From NCBI GenBank assembly GCA_023663865.1, contig JAMPGU010000005.1:1-64000 (forward strand): 64,000 nucleotides of DNA, in the 5' to 3' direction. Positions 26,717 to 36,965 of this stretch are shown here, piece by piece. The position numbers and the translations under genes were made by a program. The DNA comes from Clostridium sp. Lineage in GTDB: Bacteria; Bacillota; Clostridia; Oscillospirales; Acutalibacteraceae. The notes beneath the pieces are model-generated. The model saw only the letters and a list, made by a program, of their open reading frames with translations, was not told the origin of the DNA and ran no database searches. Position 1 is the first letter of the stretch. The number at the start of each line of letters is the position of its first letter.

Positions 26717-28213
26717 ATGCTTTATACATCTACACGTGATAATTCAATAAGAGTTTCAGCTGCACAGGCAATTGCGCAGGGTATAAGTGAAGAGGGCGGA
26801 CTGTTTGTTCCTGTTGAGCTTCCGCAGTTTACTATTGATAAAATCAGTTCAATGGTATCTATGTCTTATATTGACAGAGCTAAAACTGTGCTCAAAGAGT
26901 TTTTAACTGACTTTACAGAGGAGGAGCTTAACTATTGTGTTGAGGGTGCATATGCTGCAGAAAAATTCTCTTCTTCCAAAATTGCCCCTACTGTAAATGT
27001 TGATGGCAATAAAAATATATTAGAGCTGTGGCACGGACCTACCTGTGCATTTAAGGATATGGCCTTGCAACTGCTTCCGTATCTTATGACTGTATCTGCA
27101 AAGAAAACAGCAGACGGCAAGACGATTGTTATTTTAGTTGCAACATCAGGTGATACCGGTAAGGCTGCCTTAGAAGGTTTTAAGAATGTTGAAAATACAA
27201 AAATCCTGGTTTTCTATCCTGTTGACGGTGTATCTCCTATGCAGAAACTGCAGATGACCACACAGGAGGGGGATAATGTAGCTGTTTGTGCAATTAACGG
27301 AAACTTTGATGATGCACAAAGTGCTGTTAAATCCATCTTCACAAATGCTGATATTAAAGCTCAGCTTGCAGAAAAGAATATGATGTTCTCTTCCGCTAAC
27401 TCAATTAACTGGGGCAGACTTGTACCGCAGATTGTTTATTATTTCTCAGCATATTGTGATATGATTGAACTGGGTAATATTAAAGCAGGGGATGAAATGA
27501 ATGTGGTTGTTCCTACAGGAAATTTCGGTAACATCCTTGCAGGCTACTATGCAAAAATGATGGGGCTTCCGATTAAGACACTTGTCTGTGCATCAAATTC
27601 AAATAATGTACTGACAGACTTTTTAAAGACAGGTACCTATGATAAGAACAGAGCTTTTTATACAACGACTTCTCCGTCTATGGATATTCTTATTTCTTCC
27701 AATCTTGAGAGACTGCTTTATCATATGAGCGGTGAGGATGATCAGCTTATCGCAGAATTAATGAATAAGCTTTCAACAGAGGGTAAGTATACTGTATCTG
27801 ATGAGCTGATTCGTAAAATTCAAAAGACCTTTGATGCAGGCTTTACCAGTGAAGAAAGTGTTGATGATACAATTAAAGTGCATTTTGACAAATATAATTA
27901 TCTTTGTGATACACACACTGCTGTCGCAGTTAAGGTTTACGATGAGTATGTAAAGTCAACCGGTGATGATATTCCTACTGTAATTGATTCCACCGCTTCT
28001 CCATACAAGTTTTCTGCCAGTGTTCTTAATGCCGTAGTTGATGGAAATGCACCTGAGCTTGACGAATTTGAGATGGTTGACGAGCTTAATAAGATTACCG
28101 GTGCTGCTGTTCCAAAGCCTTTGGCATCACTCAAGGATAAGTCTGTGAGATTTAGTGATGTATGTAACAAAGAGGATATGAGCCAAATGGTATTCAAACT
28201 TCTTAATTTATAA
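26717..28213 (+). CDS. thrC: Threonine synthase
   Basis: A 498-residue PLP enzyme turning O-phosphohomoserine into threonine. The PLP lysine lies in GPTCAFKDMALQ (about 110-121). VATSGDTGKAALEGF is the serine/Gly-rich phosphate-binding loop, and SANSINWGRLVPQ and VPTGNFGNILAGYYA follow. Length fits the long (E. coli/yeast-type) class. AGGAG precedes the ATG. No T-box or other leader fits in the 33-bp gap after yraN. A terminator follows. Confidence 0.95.
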   Translation: MLYTSTRDNSIRVSAAQAIAQGISEEGGLFVPVELPQFTIDKISSMVSMSYIDRAKTVLKEFLTDFTEEELNYCVEGAYAAEKFSSSKIAPTVNVDGNKNILELWHGPTCAFKDMALQLLPYLMTVSAKKTADGKTIVILVATSGDTGKAALEGFKNVENTKILVFYPVDGVSPMQKLQMTTQEGDNVAVCAINGNFDDAQSAVKSIFTNADIKAQLAEKNMMFSSANSINWGRLVPQIVYYFSAYCDMIELGNIKAGDEMNVVVPTGNFGNILAGYYAKMMGLPIKTLVCASNSNNVLTDFLKTGTYDKNRAFYTTTSPSMDILISSNLERLLYHMSGEDDQLIAELMNKLSTEGKYTVSDELIRKIQKTFDAGFTSEESVDDTIKVHFDKYNYLCDTHTAVAVKVYDEYVKSTGDDIPTVIDSTASPYKFSASVLNAVVDGNAPELDEFEMVDELNKITGAAVPKPLASLKDKSVRFSDVCNKEDMSQMVFKLLNL

Positions 28214-28218
28214 GTTGA

Positions 28219-28243
28219 AAAGGCTCCTTTCGGAGCCTTTTTT
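28219..28243 (+). terminator. Terminator after thrC
   Basis: A 9-bp stem (28219-28227 with 28232-28240), a 4-nt loop and a T-run. The minus-strand DUF1540 gene converges on it. Confidence 0.9.
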
Positions 28244-28260
28244 CTATATCGTTATTATCG

Positions 28261-28431
28261 TTATTGACAATTGCAATCGTCACAGCATTCAAAGGTTTTG
28301 CAGGCTGTATCGGAAACACTGGTTGCTGATGTGTCACCAACTCTTATATGACCGGCATTACAGTTATCTGATTTGTCGTGAAATTTGCAATTTTTTACTT
28401 CGCAAGAGATACCTTTAATTTCTTTATCCAT
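28261..28431 (-). CDS. Small DUF1540 cysteine-rich protein
   Basis: A 56-residue frame with a GGGAG Shine-Dalgarno 11 nt before the ATG. It encodes the DUF1540 pattern: ISCEVKNCKFH, DNCNAGHIRVG, and TACKTFECC, with nine Cys in total. Paired cysteines suggest metal binding; function is unknown, though such proteins are frequent in spore-forming Clostridia. It is convergent with thrC. A weak TTGAAT-18-CATAAT pair lies upstream. Confidence 0.8.
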   Translation of the reverse strand: MDKEIKGISCEVKNCKFHDKSDNCNAGHIRVGDTSATSVSDTACKTFECCDDCNCQ

Positions 28432-28454
28432 TTTGTTTCACTCCCTTCACAATT

Positions 28455-28484
28455 ATTATGTGAAATACTTTTTTAATTATTCAA
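28455..28484 (-). promoter_or_regulatory. Candidate promoter of the DUF1540 gene
   Basis: On the minus strand TTGAAT and CATAAT at 18-bp spacing. It overlaps the start region of the divergent phosphoesterase gene. Confidence 0.35.
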
Positions 28485-28493
28485 GGAGATATT

Positions 28494-29180
28494 ATGTCAC
28501 TGTTTGCTATTGCTGATACACACCTATCTTTTGGTACAAACAAGCCTATGGATTCTTTTGACGGCTGGCAGAATTATACTGAAAGACTTGTAAAAAATTG
28601 GAATCATGTTGTTACGGACGATGATATTGTTGTTATAGCCGGTGATATCAGCTGGGCAATGAATTTTGAGGAATTAAAGCCGGATTTTGATTTTATAAAT
28701 AAGCTTAACGGTAAAAAAATAATATCTAAGGGTAATCACGATTATTGGTGGAATACTATAACAAAAATTGATAAATTCATACAGGAAAATGATTATAAAA
28801 CAATAAGTATTATGCATAACAATTCTTATAGATTTAAAGATTTTTCCGTCTGCGGCAGCCGCGGCTGGTTTTTTGATTCACAGGAGGAGCAGGATGAAAA
28901 GGTGCTGAAACGGGAAGTGAATCGTATAAAACTCTCATTAGACAGTGCAGATTGTGAAAATAAGATTGTTTTTCTTCATTATCCGCCCATAACAACAAAC
29001 GGCAAATGCGACGAGATATTAAATCTTTTAAAAGATTATGGTATAAAAAAATGCTATTATGGGCATCTTCACGGTATGGCTGCGAGGTTTGCCGTTGATG
29101 ATAATGTGGATGGTATTGATTTTAAATTAATTTCTGCTGACAGACTTAACTTTACACCATACTTAATCAATAAATTTTAA
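28494..29180 (+). CDS. Calcineurin-like metallophosphoesterase
   Basis: A 228-residue phosphoesterase. Metal-binding motifs run in order: ADTHLSFG (D-x-H), AGDISWAMN (GD), KGNHDYWW (GNHD), FLHYPP (H) and YYGHLHG (GHxH). No signal peptide, so it acts in the cytoplasm. The substrate is unknown; relatives act on nucleotides or phosphoproteins. AAGGAG precedes the ATG. Confidence 0.88.
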   Translation: MSLFAIADTHLSFGTNKPMDSFDGWQNYTERLVKNWNHVVTDDDIVVIAGDISWAMNFEELKPDFDFINKLNGKKIISKGNHDYWWNTITKIDKFIQENDYKTISIMHNNSYRFKDFSVCGSRGWFFDSQEEQDEKVLKREVNRIKLSLDSADCENKIVFLHYPPITTNGKCDEILNLLKDYGIKKCYYGHLHGMAARFAVDDNVDGIDFKLISADRLNFTPYLINKF

Positions 29181-29185
29181 AACAC

Positions 29186-29214
29186 TTGATATTATCCTTA
29201 ATATATGTTATAAT
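29186..29214 (+). promoter_or_regulatory. Promoter of tig-clpP-clpX
   Basis: TTGATA, 17 bp, TATAAT, with a leader of about 50 nt to the AGGAGG Shine-Dalgarno. Confidence 0.75.
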
Positions 29215-29267
29215 GCCACTTTGATGATTAGAAAAAATTAGAAAAATTTGTTAGGAGGACCATTGTT

Positions 29268-30548
29268 ATGGCACTTAAGTCATCTAATAAAATTGATACT
29301 AATACCTATGAAATTGAAGTTACTGTTACTCCGGAAGTGTTTACTGAGGCTTGCAAATCTGCTTATATGAAGCAGAGAAAGTCTATTCAGCTTCCCGGCT
29401 TCCGTAAGGGTAAGGCAACACAGGGAATGGTAGAAAAAGTTTATGGTGAGGGCGCTTTCTTTGAAGAGGCTCTTGAAATCGTATACCCTGAAGCAGTAAC
29501 TGCTGCAATTAATGAAGCTGAGCTCAGAACTGTTGATCAGCCATATGATCTTGAGGTTCCTGTAATGAGCAAGGCAGAGGGTGTTGAAATGAAAATGAAA
29601 GTCACAGTTTATCCTGAGGTTAAGCTGGGCGAGTATAAGGGCTTGAAGGCAGCTATGCTTCCAACTGAGGCAACTGATGAGGATATAGATGCTGAGATTG
29701 AGAGCATGAGAGACAGAAATTCAAGACTTGTTTCTGTAGAGGATCGTGCTGCTGAGATGGGTGATACCGCTGAAATCGACTTTGAAGGTTTTGTTGACGG
29801 TGTTGCTTTTGACGGCGGTAAGGGCGAAAATTATCCTCTTGAGCTGGGTTCAGGTTCATTTATTCCCGGTTTTGAGGAGCAGGTTGCAGGTCATAAGATT
29901 GATGAGGAATTTGACGTAAATGTTACATTCCCTGAAGAATATGCTGCTGAGTTAGCCGGCAAGGATGCTGTATTTAAATGTAAAATTCATGAAATTAAGA
30001 CAAAGGAAATGCCTGAGCTTGATGATGAATTTGTTAAGGATGTATCTGAATTTGATACACTTGATGAATTAAAGGCTGATATTAAGAGCAAGATAAATGA
30101 AAAGAAGGCAGCTGAGGCAAAGACTGATTTTGAAAATCAGCTTATTGAGCAGATTGTTGAAAATATGGAGTGTGAAGTTCCTGAGTGCATGTTTGAAAAT
30201 AAGACTAATGAAATGATTCAGGATTACAGCTATAGACTTCAGATGCAGGGTATTGATCTTAATACATATCTCAGCTATCTTGGTCAGGATATGGATTCTT
30301 TCAAGCAGTCTTTCAGAACAGGTGCAGAAAATCAGGTTAAGGCTTCAATCGCTCTTGAAGCAATTGTTGAGGCTGAAAAGCTTGATGCTACTGAAGAAGA
30401 GATTGATGCTGAGGTTGCAAAGCTTGCAGAGCAGTATCAGATGGATGCAGAGCAGATTAAAAATGCTGTTCCTGCTGACCAGCTTGCTGCAGATATTAAG
30501 ACAAAAAAGGCTGTTGAGCTTATTGTTAATTCTGCTGAAAAAGCATAA
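29268..30548 (+). CDS. tig: Trigger factor
   Basis: A 426-residue ribosome-bound chaperone and peptidyl-prolyl isomerase. The N-terminal domain has the ribosome-binding signature LPGFRKGKA (about 42-50). The FKBP domain is about 155-245 ([27 protein letters not shown]). The helical C-terminal domain makes up the rest. It begins the tig-clpP-clpX order common in bacteria. Confidence 0.96.
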   Translation: MALKSSNKIDTNTYEIEVTVTPEVFTEACKSAYMKQRKSIQLPGFRKGKATQGMVEKVYGEGAFFEEALEIVYPEAVTAAINEAELRTVDQPYDLEVPVMSKAEGVEMKMKVTVYPEVKLGEYKGLKAAMLPTEATDEDIDAEIESMRDRNSRLVSVEDRAAEMGDTAEIDFEGFVDGVAFDGGKGENYPLELGSGSFIPGFEEQVAGHKIDEEFDVNVTFPEEYAAELAGKDAVFKCKIHEIKTKEMPELDDEFVKDVSEFDTLDELKADIKSKINEKKAAEAKTDFENQLIEQIVENMECEVPECMFENKTNEMIQDYSYRLQMQGIDLNTYLSYLGQDMDSFKQSFRTGAENQVKASIALEAIVEAEKLDATEEEIDAEVAKLAEQYQMDAEQIKNAVPADQLAADIKTKKAVELIVNSAEKA

Positions 30549-30579
30549 TTTTAATTATTATTTAAGGATTGTGATTTAT

Positions 30580-31170
30580 ATGGCATTAGTACCTTATGTT
30601 CTTGAACAGACAAGCGCCGGCGAGCGTTCAATGGATATATATTCAAGACTTTTAAATGACAGGATTATTGTTCTCTCCGATGAGGTGAATTCCACAACAG
30701 CTTCACTGGTTGTTGCCCAACTCCTGTTCCTTGAAGGTCAGGATAGTGAAAAGGATATCAGTTTGTATATAAACAGCCCCGGCGGCTCTGTTACAGACGG
30801 TTTAGCCATTTATGATACAATGCAGTATATTAAATGCGATGTATCAACCATTTGTATGGGTATGGCTGCATCAATGGGTGCGTTTCTTCTGTCAAGCGGT
30901 GCAAAGGGTAAGAGAATTGCACTGCCGAACAGTTCAATTCTTATTCATCAGCCTTTAATTGGCGGCAACGGATTGACCGGTCAAACGACAGATATAGAAA
31001 TTGCTGCTAAAAATTTAGTGCAGACAAAAGAGCGTTTGAATAGAATTTTGGCTGAAAATTGTTCAAAGACTGTTGAAGAGCTGGCAAGAGACACGGATAG
31101 AGATAATTGGCTTACAGCTGAAGAGGCTCTTGAATACGGTCTTATTGACAAGGTTATTGATAAGAGATAA
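30580..31170 (+). CDS. clpP: ATP-dependent Clp protease proteolytic subunit
   Basis: A 196-residue serine peptidase that forms the 14-mer chamber. The triad is visible: Ser in [11 protein letters not shown], His in [10 protein letters not shown], Asp in [14 protein letters not shown] 30580 starts the conserved [24 protein letters not shown]. The long upstream extension of the frame overlaps tig and is a shadow. AAGG at 30564 is a moderate Shine-Dalgarno. Confidence 0.96.
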   Translation: MALVPYVLEQTSAGERSMDIYSRLLNDRIIVLSDEVNSTTASLVVAQLLFLEGQDSEKDISLYINSPGGSVTDGLAIYDTMQYIKCDVSTICMGMAASMGAFLLSSGAKGKRIALPNSSILIHQPLIGGNGLTGQTTDIEIAAKNLVQTKERLNRILAENCSKTVEELARDTDRDNWLTAEEALEYGLIDKVIDKR

Positions 31171-31196
31171 TTTTTTATAGATATTGAGGTAATTTT

Positions 31197-32486
31197 ATGG
31201 CTCGTGGTGATTCACGAAATACGATTGCACGCTGTTCCTTTTGCGGAAAAAGCGAGGCAATGGTTCACAAGTTAATTGAAGGTCCTGGGGTATTTATTTG
31301 TGATGAGTGTGTGTCACTGTGTCAGGAATTAATCTGTACCAAGTCAGACAGAAATCTCGGCAGTGATTATTCAGATGATGATAATCAGGCTTTGCCAAAG
31401 CCACAGGAAATTAAAGCTAAGCTTGATGAGTATGTAATCGGTCAGGATGATGCTAAGAAAGCACTTTCTGTTGCCGTATATAACCATTATAAGCGTATTT
31501 ACTGCGGCAAGGACAATGGCGATGTTGAGCTTCAAAAGAGTAACATTATGCTCTTAGGTCCTACCGGTGTCGGTAAAACGATGCTGGCACAAACCTTAGC
31601 AAGGATACTCAATGTTCCTTTTGCTATCGCAGATGCTACTACATTGACTGAGGCTGGCTATGTCGGCGAGGATGTAGAAAATATTCTTCTGCGTTTAATT
31701 CAGGCAGCTGATTTCGATGTGGAAAAGGCTGAGCACGGAATTATATATGTTGATGAGATTGATAAAATTTCACGCAAGAGTGAAAATCGTTCCATTACCA
31801 GAGATGTCAGCGGTGAGGGTGTACAGCAGGCTCTTTTAAAAATTCTTGAGGGTACTGTTTCAAATGTACCTCCCGGAGGCGGACGAAAGCATCCTCAGCA
31901 GGAGTTTATTCAGATTGATACCAGCAATATTCTGTTTATCTGCGGCGGTGCATTTGATGGTATAGAAAAGATTATCGAAAAGCGTATCGGCGGTAAATCT
32001 CTTGGATTTGGTGCTGATGTGGATGCACAGAAAGTGGATACTGACAGAATTATGCATCAGGCAATTCAGCATGATTTAGTTAAGTATGGTCTGATTCCTG
32101 AGCTTATCGGCAGAGTACCTGTCATTACTGTTCTTGACAATTTGGATAAGGATGCGCTTATCCGTATTATGAAAGAACCAAAAAATTCAATATTGAAGCA
32201 ATACATTAAACTGTTTTCTATGGATGATGTTGTGCTTGATTTTAAGGATGACGCTCTGGAAGCTATTGCCGATATTACCCTTGACAGAAAAACAGGAGCA
32301 CGTGGCTTGAGAAGTGTTTTTGAAGCTGTGCTTAATGAATTGATGTTTAAGGTTCCCAGTGATTCTACAATTGAGCAGGTTACCATTACAGCTGAGACTG
32401 TAAAAAACGGTGACGATCCTATAATTTTAAGAAATCCAAATAAAGAACCTAAGCAAATAACGGCAAGCAGTTTAAAAAATGCGTAA
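31197..32486 (+). CDS. clpX: ATP-dependent Clp protease ATP-binding subunit ClpX
   Basis: A 429-residue AAA+ unfoldase that feeds ClpP. The N-terminal C4 zinc domain [14 protein letters not shown] ... [10 protein letters not shown] (13-42) is complete. Walker A is GPTGVGKT (about 122), Walker B is IIYVDEID, and the IGF-type ClpP loop reads [12 protein letters not shown] strong terminator follows. Confidence 0.97.
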   Translation: MARGDSRNTIARCSFCGKSEAMVHKLIEGPGVFICDECVSLCQELICTKSDRNLGSDYSDDDNQALPKPQEIKAKLDEYVIGQDDAKKALSVAVYNHYKRIYCGKDNGDVELQKSNIMLLGPTGVGKTMLAQTLARILNVPFAIADATTLTEAGYVGEDVENILLRLIQAADFDVEKAEHGIIYVDEIDKISRKSENRSITRDVSGEGVQQALLKILEGTVSNVPPGGGRKHPQQEFIQIDTSNILFICGGAFDGIEKIIEKRIGGKSLGFGADVDAQKVDTDRIMHQAIQHDLVKYGLIPELIGRVPVITVLDNLDKDALIRIMKEPKNSILKQYIKLFSMDDVVLDFKDDALEAIADITLDRKTGARGLRSVFEAVLNELMFKVPSDSTIEQVTITAETVKNGDDPIILRNPNKEPKQITASSLKNA

Positions 32487-32494
32487 AATAGAGT

Positions 32495-32523
32495 AAAAAG
32501 GCAACTTTAATGTTGCCTTTTTT
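32495..32523 (+). terminator. Terminator after clpX
   Basis: An 11-bp stem (32495-32505 with 32512-32522), a 6-nt loop and T residues. Confidence 0.9.
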
Positions 32524-32582
32524 ATTTTAATATTATATAATTATTGTAATTTATTTTTGATAGATTATAAGTAGGTTTTTAT

Positions 32583-34991
32583 ATGAGTGATATAGATATT
32601 CTTGATAACACAATAGAGCTTCCGGTTATTCCGCTGAGAGGGTTGGTTGTTTTTCCGGATATGATTCTTCACTTTGATGTTGGAAGAAAGAAAAGTGTAG
32701 CCGCCCTGAAAAATGCAATGCAGACAAATCAAAAGGTATTTCTTGTTTGCCAGCGTGACGCTGCAGTTGATGAACCGAATATTGATGAAATGTTTGATAT
32801 CGGCGTAATCTGCTCTATTAAGCAGATGATTAGAATTCCAAACAGTGATAATCTCAGAGTGGTTGTTGAGGGTTTAAACCGTGGTGCGTTAATGAGTATT
32901 ACGCAGATTAAGCCTTATATCAGTGCTGTAATAGAGAAAATTTCTGATGAAAAGGGTGCCGTGAACTCTAATGAGGAAAAGGCATATAAACGTGCACTTC
33001 TTAAAGAATTTGAAAGATATGCATCCCTAATGCCAAAAATCAGCAATGATGTTAAAGCACGTGTAATATCAATTGATTCCATTAGTGAATTGGTGGATTA
33101 CATTTGTTCAAACACATTTCTTGAATATAATGATAAGCAGCTTGTATTATCAACATTAAATCCTTTTGAGAGATTGGCTAATTTGCTGGTATCCTTAAAA
33201 AAAGAAAATTCTACGCTTGAAATTGAGCAGGAAATTCACGATAAAGTGCAGGATGAAATTGACAAAAATCAGCGTGAGTATTATCTGAGAGAGGAATTAA
33301 AGGTAATTTCGGAGTCTTTGGGTGAGACAGAAAGTCCAATTGAAGAGGCTGACGAATATAGAAAGAAAATTAACGCCCTCAGCTGTTCTCAGGAAATAAA
33401 GGACAAGCTTTTAAAGGAATGTGACAAGCTTGTAAAAATGCCCGGCAGCTCCCACGAAGGAACTGTTGTTAGAAATTATCTGGATAAATGTCTGGAAATT
33501 CCTTTTGGAAAATTCACTAAGGATAATATTAAACTTGACAGAGCTCGGAAAATTCTCGACAAGGACCATTACGGACTGGATAAAGTCAAAGAGCGTGTAG
33601 TTGATGCACTGGCTGTTTATAAAAGAAATCCTGATTTTAAAGGTCAGATTATATGCCTTGCCGGTCCTCCGGGTGTCGGTAAGACATCTGTTGTTAAAAG
33701 TTTGGCTGCAGGTATGAACAGAAAATATATTCGTGTTGCCCTTGGTGGTATTCACGATGAGGCAGAAATCAGAGGTCATAGAAAGACTTATATCGGCTCA
33801 ATGCCGGGAAGAATTGTTGATGCTGTTATAAAGAGCGGTGTAATGAATCCCGTTATTTTGCTTGATGAAATAGACAAGATTGGTAATGATTACAAGGGTG
33901 ATCCGTCATCCGCTTTGCTGGAGGCTTTGGACCCTGAGCAGAATAATACATTTACCGACCATTATATTGACTTCCCTGTAGATTTGAGTAAAGTTATGTT
34001 CATAACCACTGCCAATGATATTTCAGGAATATCTGCGCCTTTATTTGACCGTATGGAGGTTATTGAACTTAATTCCTATACTGCGGAGGAAAAATTCCAC
34101 ATTGCTAAGGAGCATTTGGTTAAGCAGGAAATGGCAAAGCATTCTCTAAATGCCAGGGAGCTTAAAATAAGCGATGATGCCATTTACGATATAATTGACA
34201 GCTATACAAGGGAAGCCGGTGTCAGACAGCTGAAGAAAAGGATTGCAGAAATTTGCAGAAAAGCAGTTGTTGCACTGGAATGCGGTTCAAAAACGTTTAA
34301 GGTTACAGATAAAAATATTGAAGAGGTTTTGGGCAAGAAAAAATATCATCCTGAAAAAATTAACGAAAACAACCTTGTCGGTACAGTTAACGGACTGGCT
34401 TGGACAAGCGTCGGCGGAACAATGCTTCCGATTGAAGTATCTGCTTTGGACGGTACAGGCAAAATAGAATTAACTGGTAATCTGGGTGACGTTATGCAGG
34501 AGAGCGCCAAAACTGCTGTTTCGTATGTTCGTTCCAAGGCGTGCGAGTTTGGTATTGATACAGACTTTTATAAGACGAAGGATATACATATTCATGCTCC
34601 GGAGAATGCCATTCAAAAAGATGGCCCATCCGCGGGTTTGGCAATTACAACAGCCCTTGTCAGTGAGCTTACGGGAATAGCAATTAAAGCAGATGTTGCG
34701 ATGACCGGTGAAATCAGTCTTAAAGGCAGGGCTATGGCAATTGGCGGTCTCAAGGAAAAATCTATGGCTGCATATAAGGCAGGCTGCCATACAGTAATCA
34801 TTCCATATGAGAATGAAAAGGATTTATCTGAAATTTCCGACGAGGTTAAGAATTCCATAGAGTTTGTAACGGTGTCAAATTTTGAACAGGTTATTCCTGT
34901 TGCTTTGGAAAAATCCGTTAATAGTAAAGCAAATAAAAACAATGTAATTGTAGCTGCCAATAAAACACAGCAGTCAGCAATTACGCAGTAG
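32583..34991 (+). CDS. lon: ATP-dependent protease Lon
   Basis: An 802-residue LonA protease. The N-terminal substrate domain starts at IELPVIPLRGLVVFPDM. The AAA+ module has Walker A AGPPGVGKTS (about 360) and Walker B ILLDEIDKIG. The protease has catalytic Ser in KDGPSAGLAI and the Lys in GGLKEKSMAA. AGG 7 nt before the ATG is a modest Shine-Dalgarno. No convincing promoter was found in the 97 bp after the clpX terminator, although one must exist there or readthrough occurs. engB follows after 7 bp. Confidence 0.97.
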   Translation: MSDIDILDNTIELPVIPLRGLVVFPDMILHFDVGRKKSVAALKNAMQTNQKVFLVCQRDAAVDEPNIDEMFDIGVICSIKQMIRIPNSDNLRVVVEGLNRGALMSITQIKPYISAVIEKISDEKGAVNSNEEKAYKRALLKEFERYASLMPKISNDVKARVISIDSISELVDYICSNTFLEYNDKQLVLSTLNPFERLANLLVSLKKENSTLEIEQEIHDKVQDEIDKNQREYYLREELKVISESLGETESPIEEADEYRKKINALSCSQEIKDKLLKECDKLVKMPGSSHEGTVVRNYLDKCLEIPFGKFTKDNIKLDRARKILDKDHYGLDKVKERVVDALAVYKRNPDFKGQIICLAGPPGVGKTSVVKSLAAGMNRKYIRVALGGIHDEAEIRGHRKTYIGSMPGRIVDAVIKSGVMNPVILLDEIDKIGNDYKGDPSSALLEALDPEQNNTFTDHYIDFPVDLSKVMFITTANDISGISAPLFDRMEVIELNSYTAEEKFHIAKEHLVKQEMAKHSLNARELKISDDAIYDIIDSYTREAGVRQLKKRIAEICRKAVVALECGSKTFKVTDKNIEEVLGKKKYHPEKINENNLVGTVNGLAWTSVGGTMLPIEVSALDGTGKIELTGNLGDVMQESAKTAVSYVRSKACEFGIDTDFYKTKDIHIHAPENAIQKDGPSAGLAITTALVSELTGIAIKADVAMTGEISLKGRAMAIGGLKEKSMAAYKAGCHTVIIPYENEKDLSEISDEVKNSIEFVTVSNFEQVIPVALEKSVNSKANKNNVIVAANKTQQSAITQ

Positions 34992-34998
34992 GTGTAAA

Positions 34999-35592
34999 AT
35001 GAATTATAATAAAGCTGAGTTTGAACGATCTTATGGTATTTCATCACAGCTTCCTGAAAGCAATGAGCCTGAAATCGCATTTGCAGGAAGATCAAATGTC
35101 GGCAAAAGCTCATTACTGAATAAACTGTTCAACAGGAAACAGCTTGCACGTGTCAGCTCTGTTCCGGGAAAAACAATTACAATCAATTTTTATAATGTAG
35201 ATGACATTAAATTTGTTGATTTGCCGGGATATGGATATGCAAAGATAAGCAAGCAGGAGCTCAATCGCTTTGGTGAATTGATGGAGGGTTATTTCCAGTC
35301 CGAGCGAAACATAGCACTTGTTGTTCAGCTTATTGATATGCGTCACCCTCTGACAAAGGATGATGAGGGTATGATTGCTTTTATGAAGCAGATGAATATT
35401 CCATTTATCATAGTTATGACAAAGGCTGACAAGCTAAAGAAGAAAGCCTATGCAGAAAGATTAAGGCTATCCAAGCAGGAGCTGGCGTTTGCCGGGGATG
35501 TTCCTGTTGTGCCGTTCTCTGCTATTACAGGGCAGGGCATTAACGGAATTAAAAATTATATTGAAAAATCAATTTGTGATGGAGGACAATAA
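34999..35592 (+). CDS. engB: Ribosome biogenesis GTP-binding protein EngB (YsxC)
   Basis: A 197-residue GTPase for 50S assembly. G1 is GRSNVGKSSLLNKL, G3 DLPGYGYAKIS, G4 MTKADKLKK and G5 PFSAITGQG. The order lon-engB is the classical Firmicutes arrangement. It is joined to lysA with only 2 bp between. Confidence 0.95.
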   Translation: MNYNKAEFERSYGISSQLPESNEPEIAFAGRSNVGKSSLLNKLFNRKQLARVSSVPGKTITINFYNVDDIKFVDLPGYGYAKISKQELNRFGELMEGYFQSERNIALVVQLIDMRHPLTKDDEGMIAFMKQMNIPFIIVMTKADKLKKKAYAERLRLSKQELAFAGDVPVVPFSAITGQGINGIKNYIEKSICDGGQ

Positions 35593-35594
35593 AT

Positions 35595-36869
35595 ATGGCA
35601 AAGGTACCATTTGTTTCAAAAGAGAAGGTTGAGGAAATTGCGGCTTCTATTCCAACCCCTTTTCATCTGTATGACGAGGCAGGTATAAGAAAGAATGTAA
35701 GTGATTTAAAAAAGGCATTTGCATGGAATAAGGGCTATAAGGAATATTTTGCAGTAAAGGCAACACCGAATCCTTTTTTGATTAATATTCTTCGTGAATA
35801 CGGCTGCGGCTGTGACTGCTCTTCAAAAACGGAGCTTATGATGTCAAAAACAATCGGCGCTACCGGTGATGATATTATGTTTTCATCAAATGATACACCG
35901 ATTGAGGAATTTAAGTATTGCAATGATTTAGGCGGTATTATCAATTTGGATGATATTACACATATTGACGCAGTTGAAAAGGCTTGCGGCAAGCTGCCTA
36001 AAAAAATGAGCTGCCGATATAATCCGGGTGGAATTTTTAAAATTTCAAATGATATTATGGACAATCCCGGTGATGCCAAGTATGGAATGACAACAGAGCA
36101 GATTTATGAGGCGTTCAGAATTTTAAAAGAAAAGGGCGTTGAAGAATTTGGTATTCATTCCTTCTTATGCTCAAATACTGTTACAAATGAGTATTACCCA
36201 ATGCTTGCTAAGCTGCTTTTTGAATTGGCTGCAGACTTAAAAGCAAAGCTGAATGTACATATTACCTTTATTAATCTTTCCGGCGGAATCGGTATTCCTT
36301 ACAGACCTGATCAGGAGCCAAATGATATTTTCGTGATTGGCGAAGGTGTAAGAAAGGCATATGAAGAAGTTTTAGTTCCTGCCGGTATGGACGACGTATC
36401 TATTTATACCGAGCTTGGCAGATATATGATGGGACCTTATGGTGGTCTTGTAACAAAGGCAATTAACGAAAAGCATACGCATAAGGAATATATCGGTGTT
36501 GATGCATGTGCTGTAAATCTGATGCGTCCGGCAATTTACGGGGCATATCACCATATTACAGTGCTTGGCAAGGAAAACAGTCCTTGTGACAATAAATACG
36601 ATATTACAGGCTCTCTGTGCGAAAATTGTGATAAGTTTGCGATTGACAGAATGCTGCCTAAGATTGATATGGGCGATTATTTATTTATCCATGACGCCGG
36701 TGCTCACGGCTTTTCTATGGGCTATAACTATAATGGTAAGCTGAAAAGCGCTGAGGTGTTATTAAAAGAAGACGGCTCCTTTAAAATGATCAGAAGAGCA
36801 GAAACACCAAAGGATTATTTCCAGACCTTTGATTGCTTCGATTTTTATGATGAGCTGATTAAAGAATAA
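35595..36869 (+). CDS. lysA: Diaminopimelate decarboxylase-family protein
   Basis: A 424-residue fold-III PLP decarboxylase, likely turning meso-diaminopimelate into lysine. The PLP lysine is in YFAVKATPNP (about 54). The specificity helix and HSF segment follow, then the Gly-rich loop LSGGIGIPY, ELGRYMMGPYG, and the active-site loop GSLCENCDKFA. That loop is normally CESGD, so Ser-Gly are Asn-Cys while Cys and Glu are kept. Other fold-III decarboxylases, such as carboxynorspermidine decarboxylase, are possible. It is co-transcribed with engB; a terminator follows. Confidence 0.8.
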   Translation: MAKVPFVSKEKVEEIAASIPTPFHLYDEAGIRKNVSDLKKAFAWNKGYKEYFAVKATPNPFLINILREYGCGCDCSSKTELMMSKTIGATGDDIMFSSNDTPIEEFKYCNDLGGIINLDDITHIDAVEKACGKLPKKMSCRYNPGGIFKISNDIMDNPGDAKYGMTTEQIYEAFRILKEKGVEEFGIHSFLCSNTVTNEYYPMLAKLLFELAADLKAKLNVHITFINLSGGIGIPYRPDQEPNDIFVIGEGVRKAYEEVLVPAGMDDVSIYTELGRYMMGPYGGLVTKAINEKHTHKEYIGVDACAVNLMRPAIYGAYHHITVLGKENSPCDNKYDITGSLCENCDKFAIDRMLPKIDMGDYLFIHDAGAHGFSMGYNYNGKLKSAEVLLKEDGSFKMIRRAETPKDYFQTFDCFDFYDELIKE

Positions 36870-36880
36870 TATATTTGACG

Positions 36881-36909
36881 AATCCCTGAATTTATTTCAG
36901 GGATTTTTC
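36881..36909 (+). terminator. Terminator after lysA
   Basis: A 10-bp stem (36881-36890 with 36896-36905) and T residues. Confidence 0.88.
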
Positions 36910-36938
36910 TTTACTTTCACGATTTAGTGTGTTACAAT
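36910..36938 (+). promoter_or_regulatory. Promoter of the yerC-methyltransferase-hslO run
   Basis: TTTACT, 17 bp, TACAAT, just beyond the lysA terminator. The GGGGG Shine-Dalgarno follows at 36957. Confidence 0.55.
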
Positions 36939-36965
36939 ATCCTCGGATAATCGTTAGGGGGTTAT

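Noticed and set aside
30253..30579. 109-codon N-terminal extension of clpP
   Set aside because: It overlaps tig out of frame and is Leu-rich shadow sequence; ClpP families begin at the ATG 30580 segment.
32544..32571. TTGTAA-16-TATAAG as a lon promoter
   Set aside because: Its transcript would start about 5 nt before the ATG and lose the Shine-Dalgarno.
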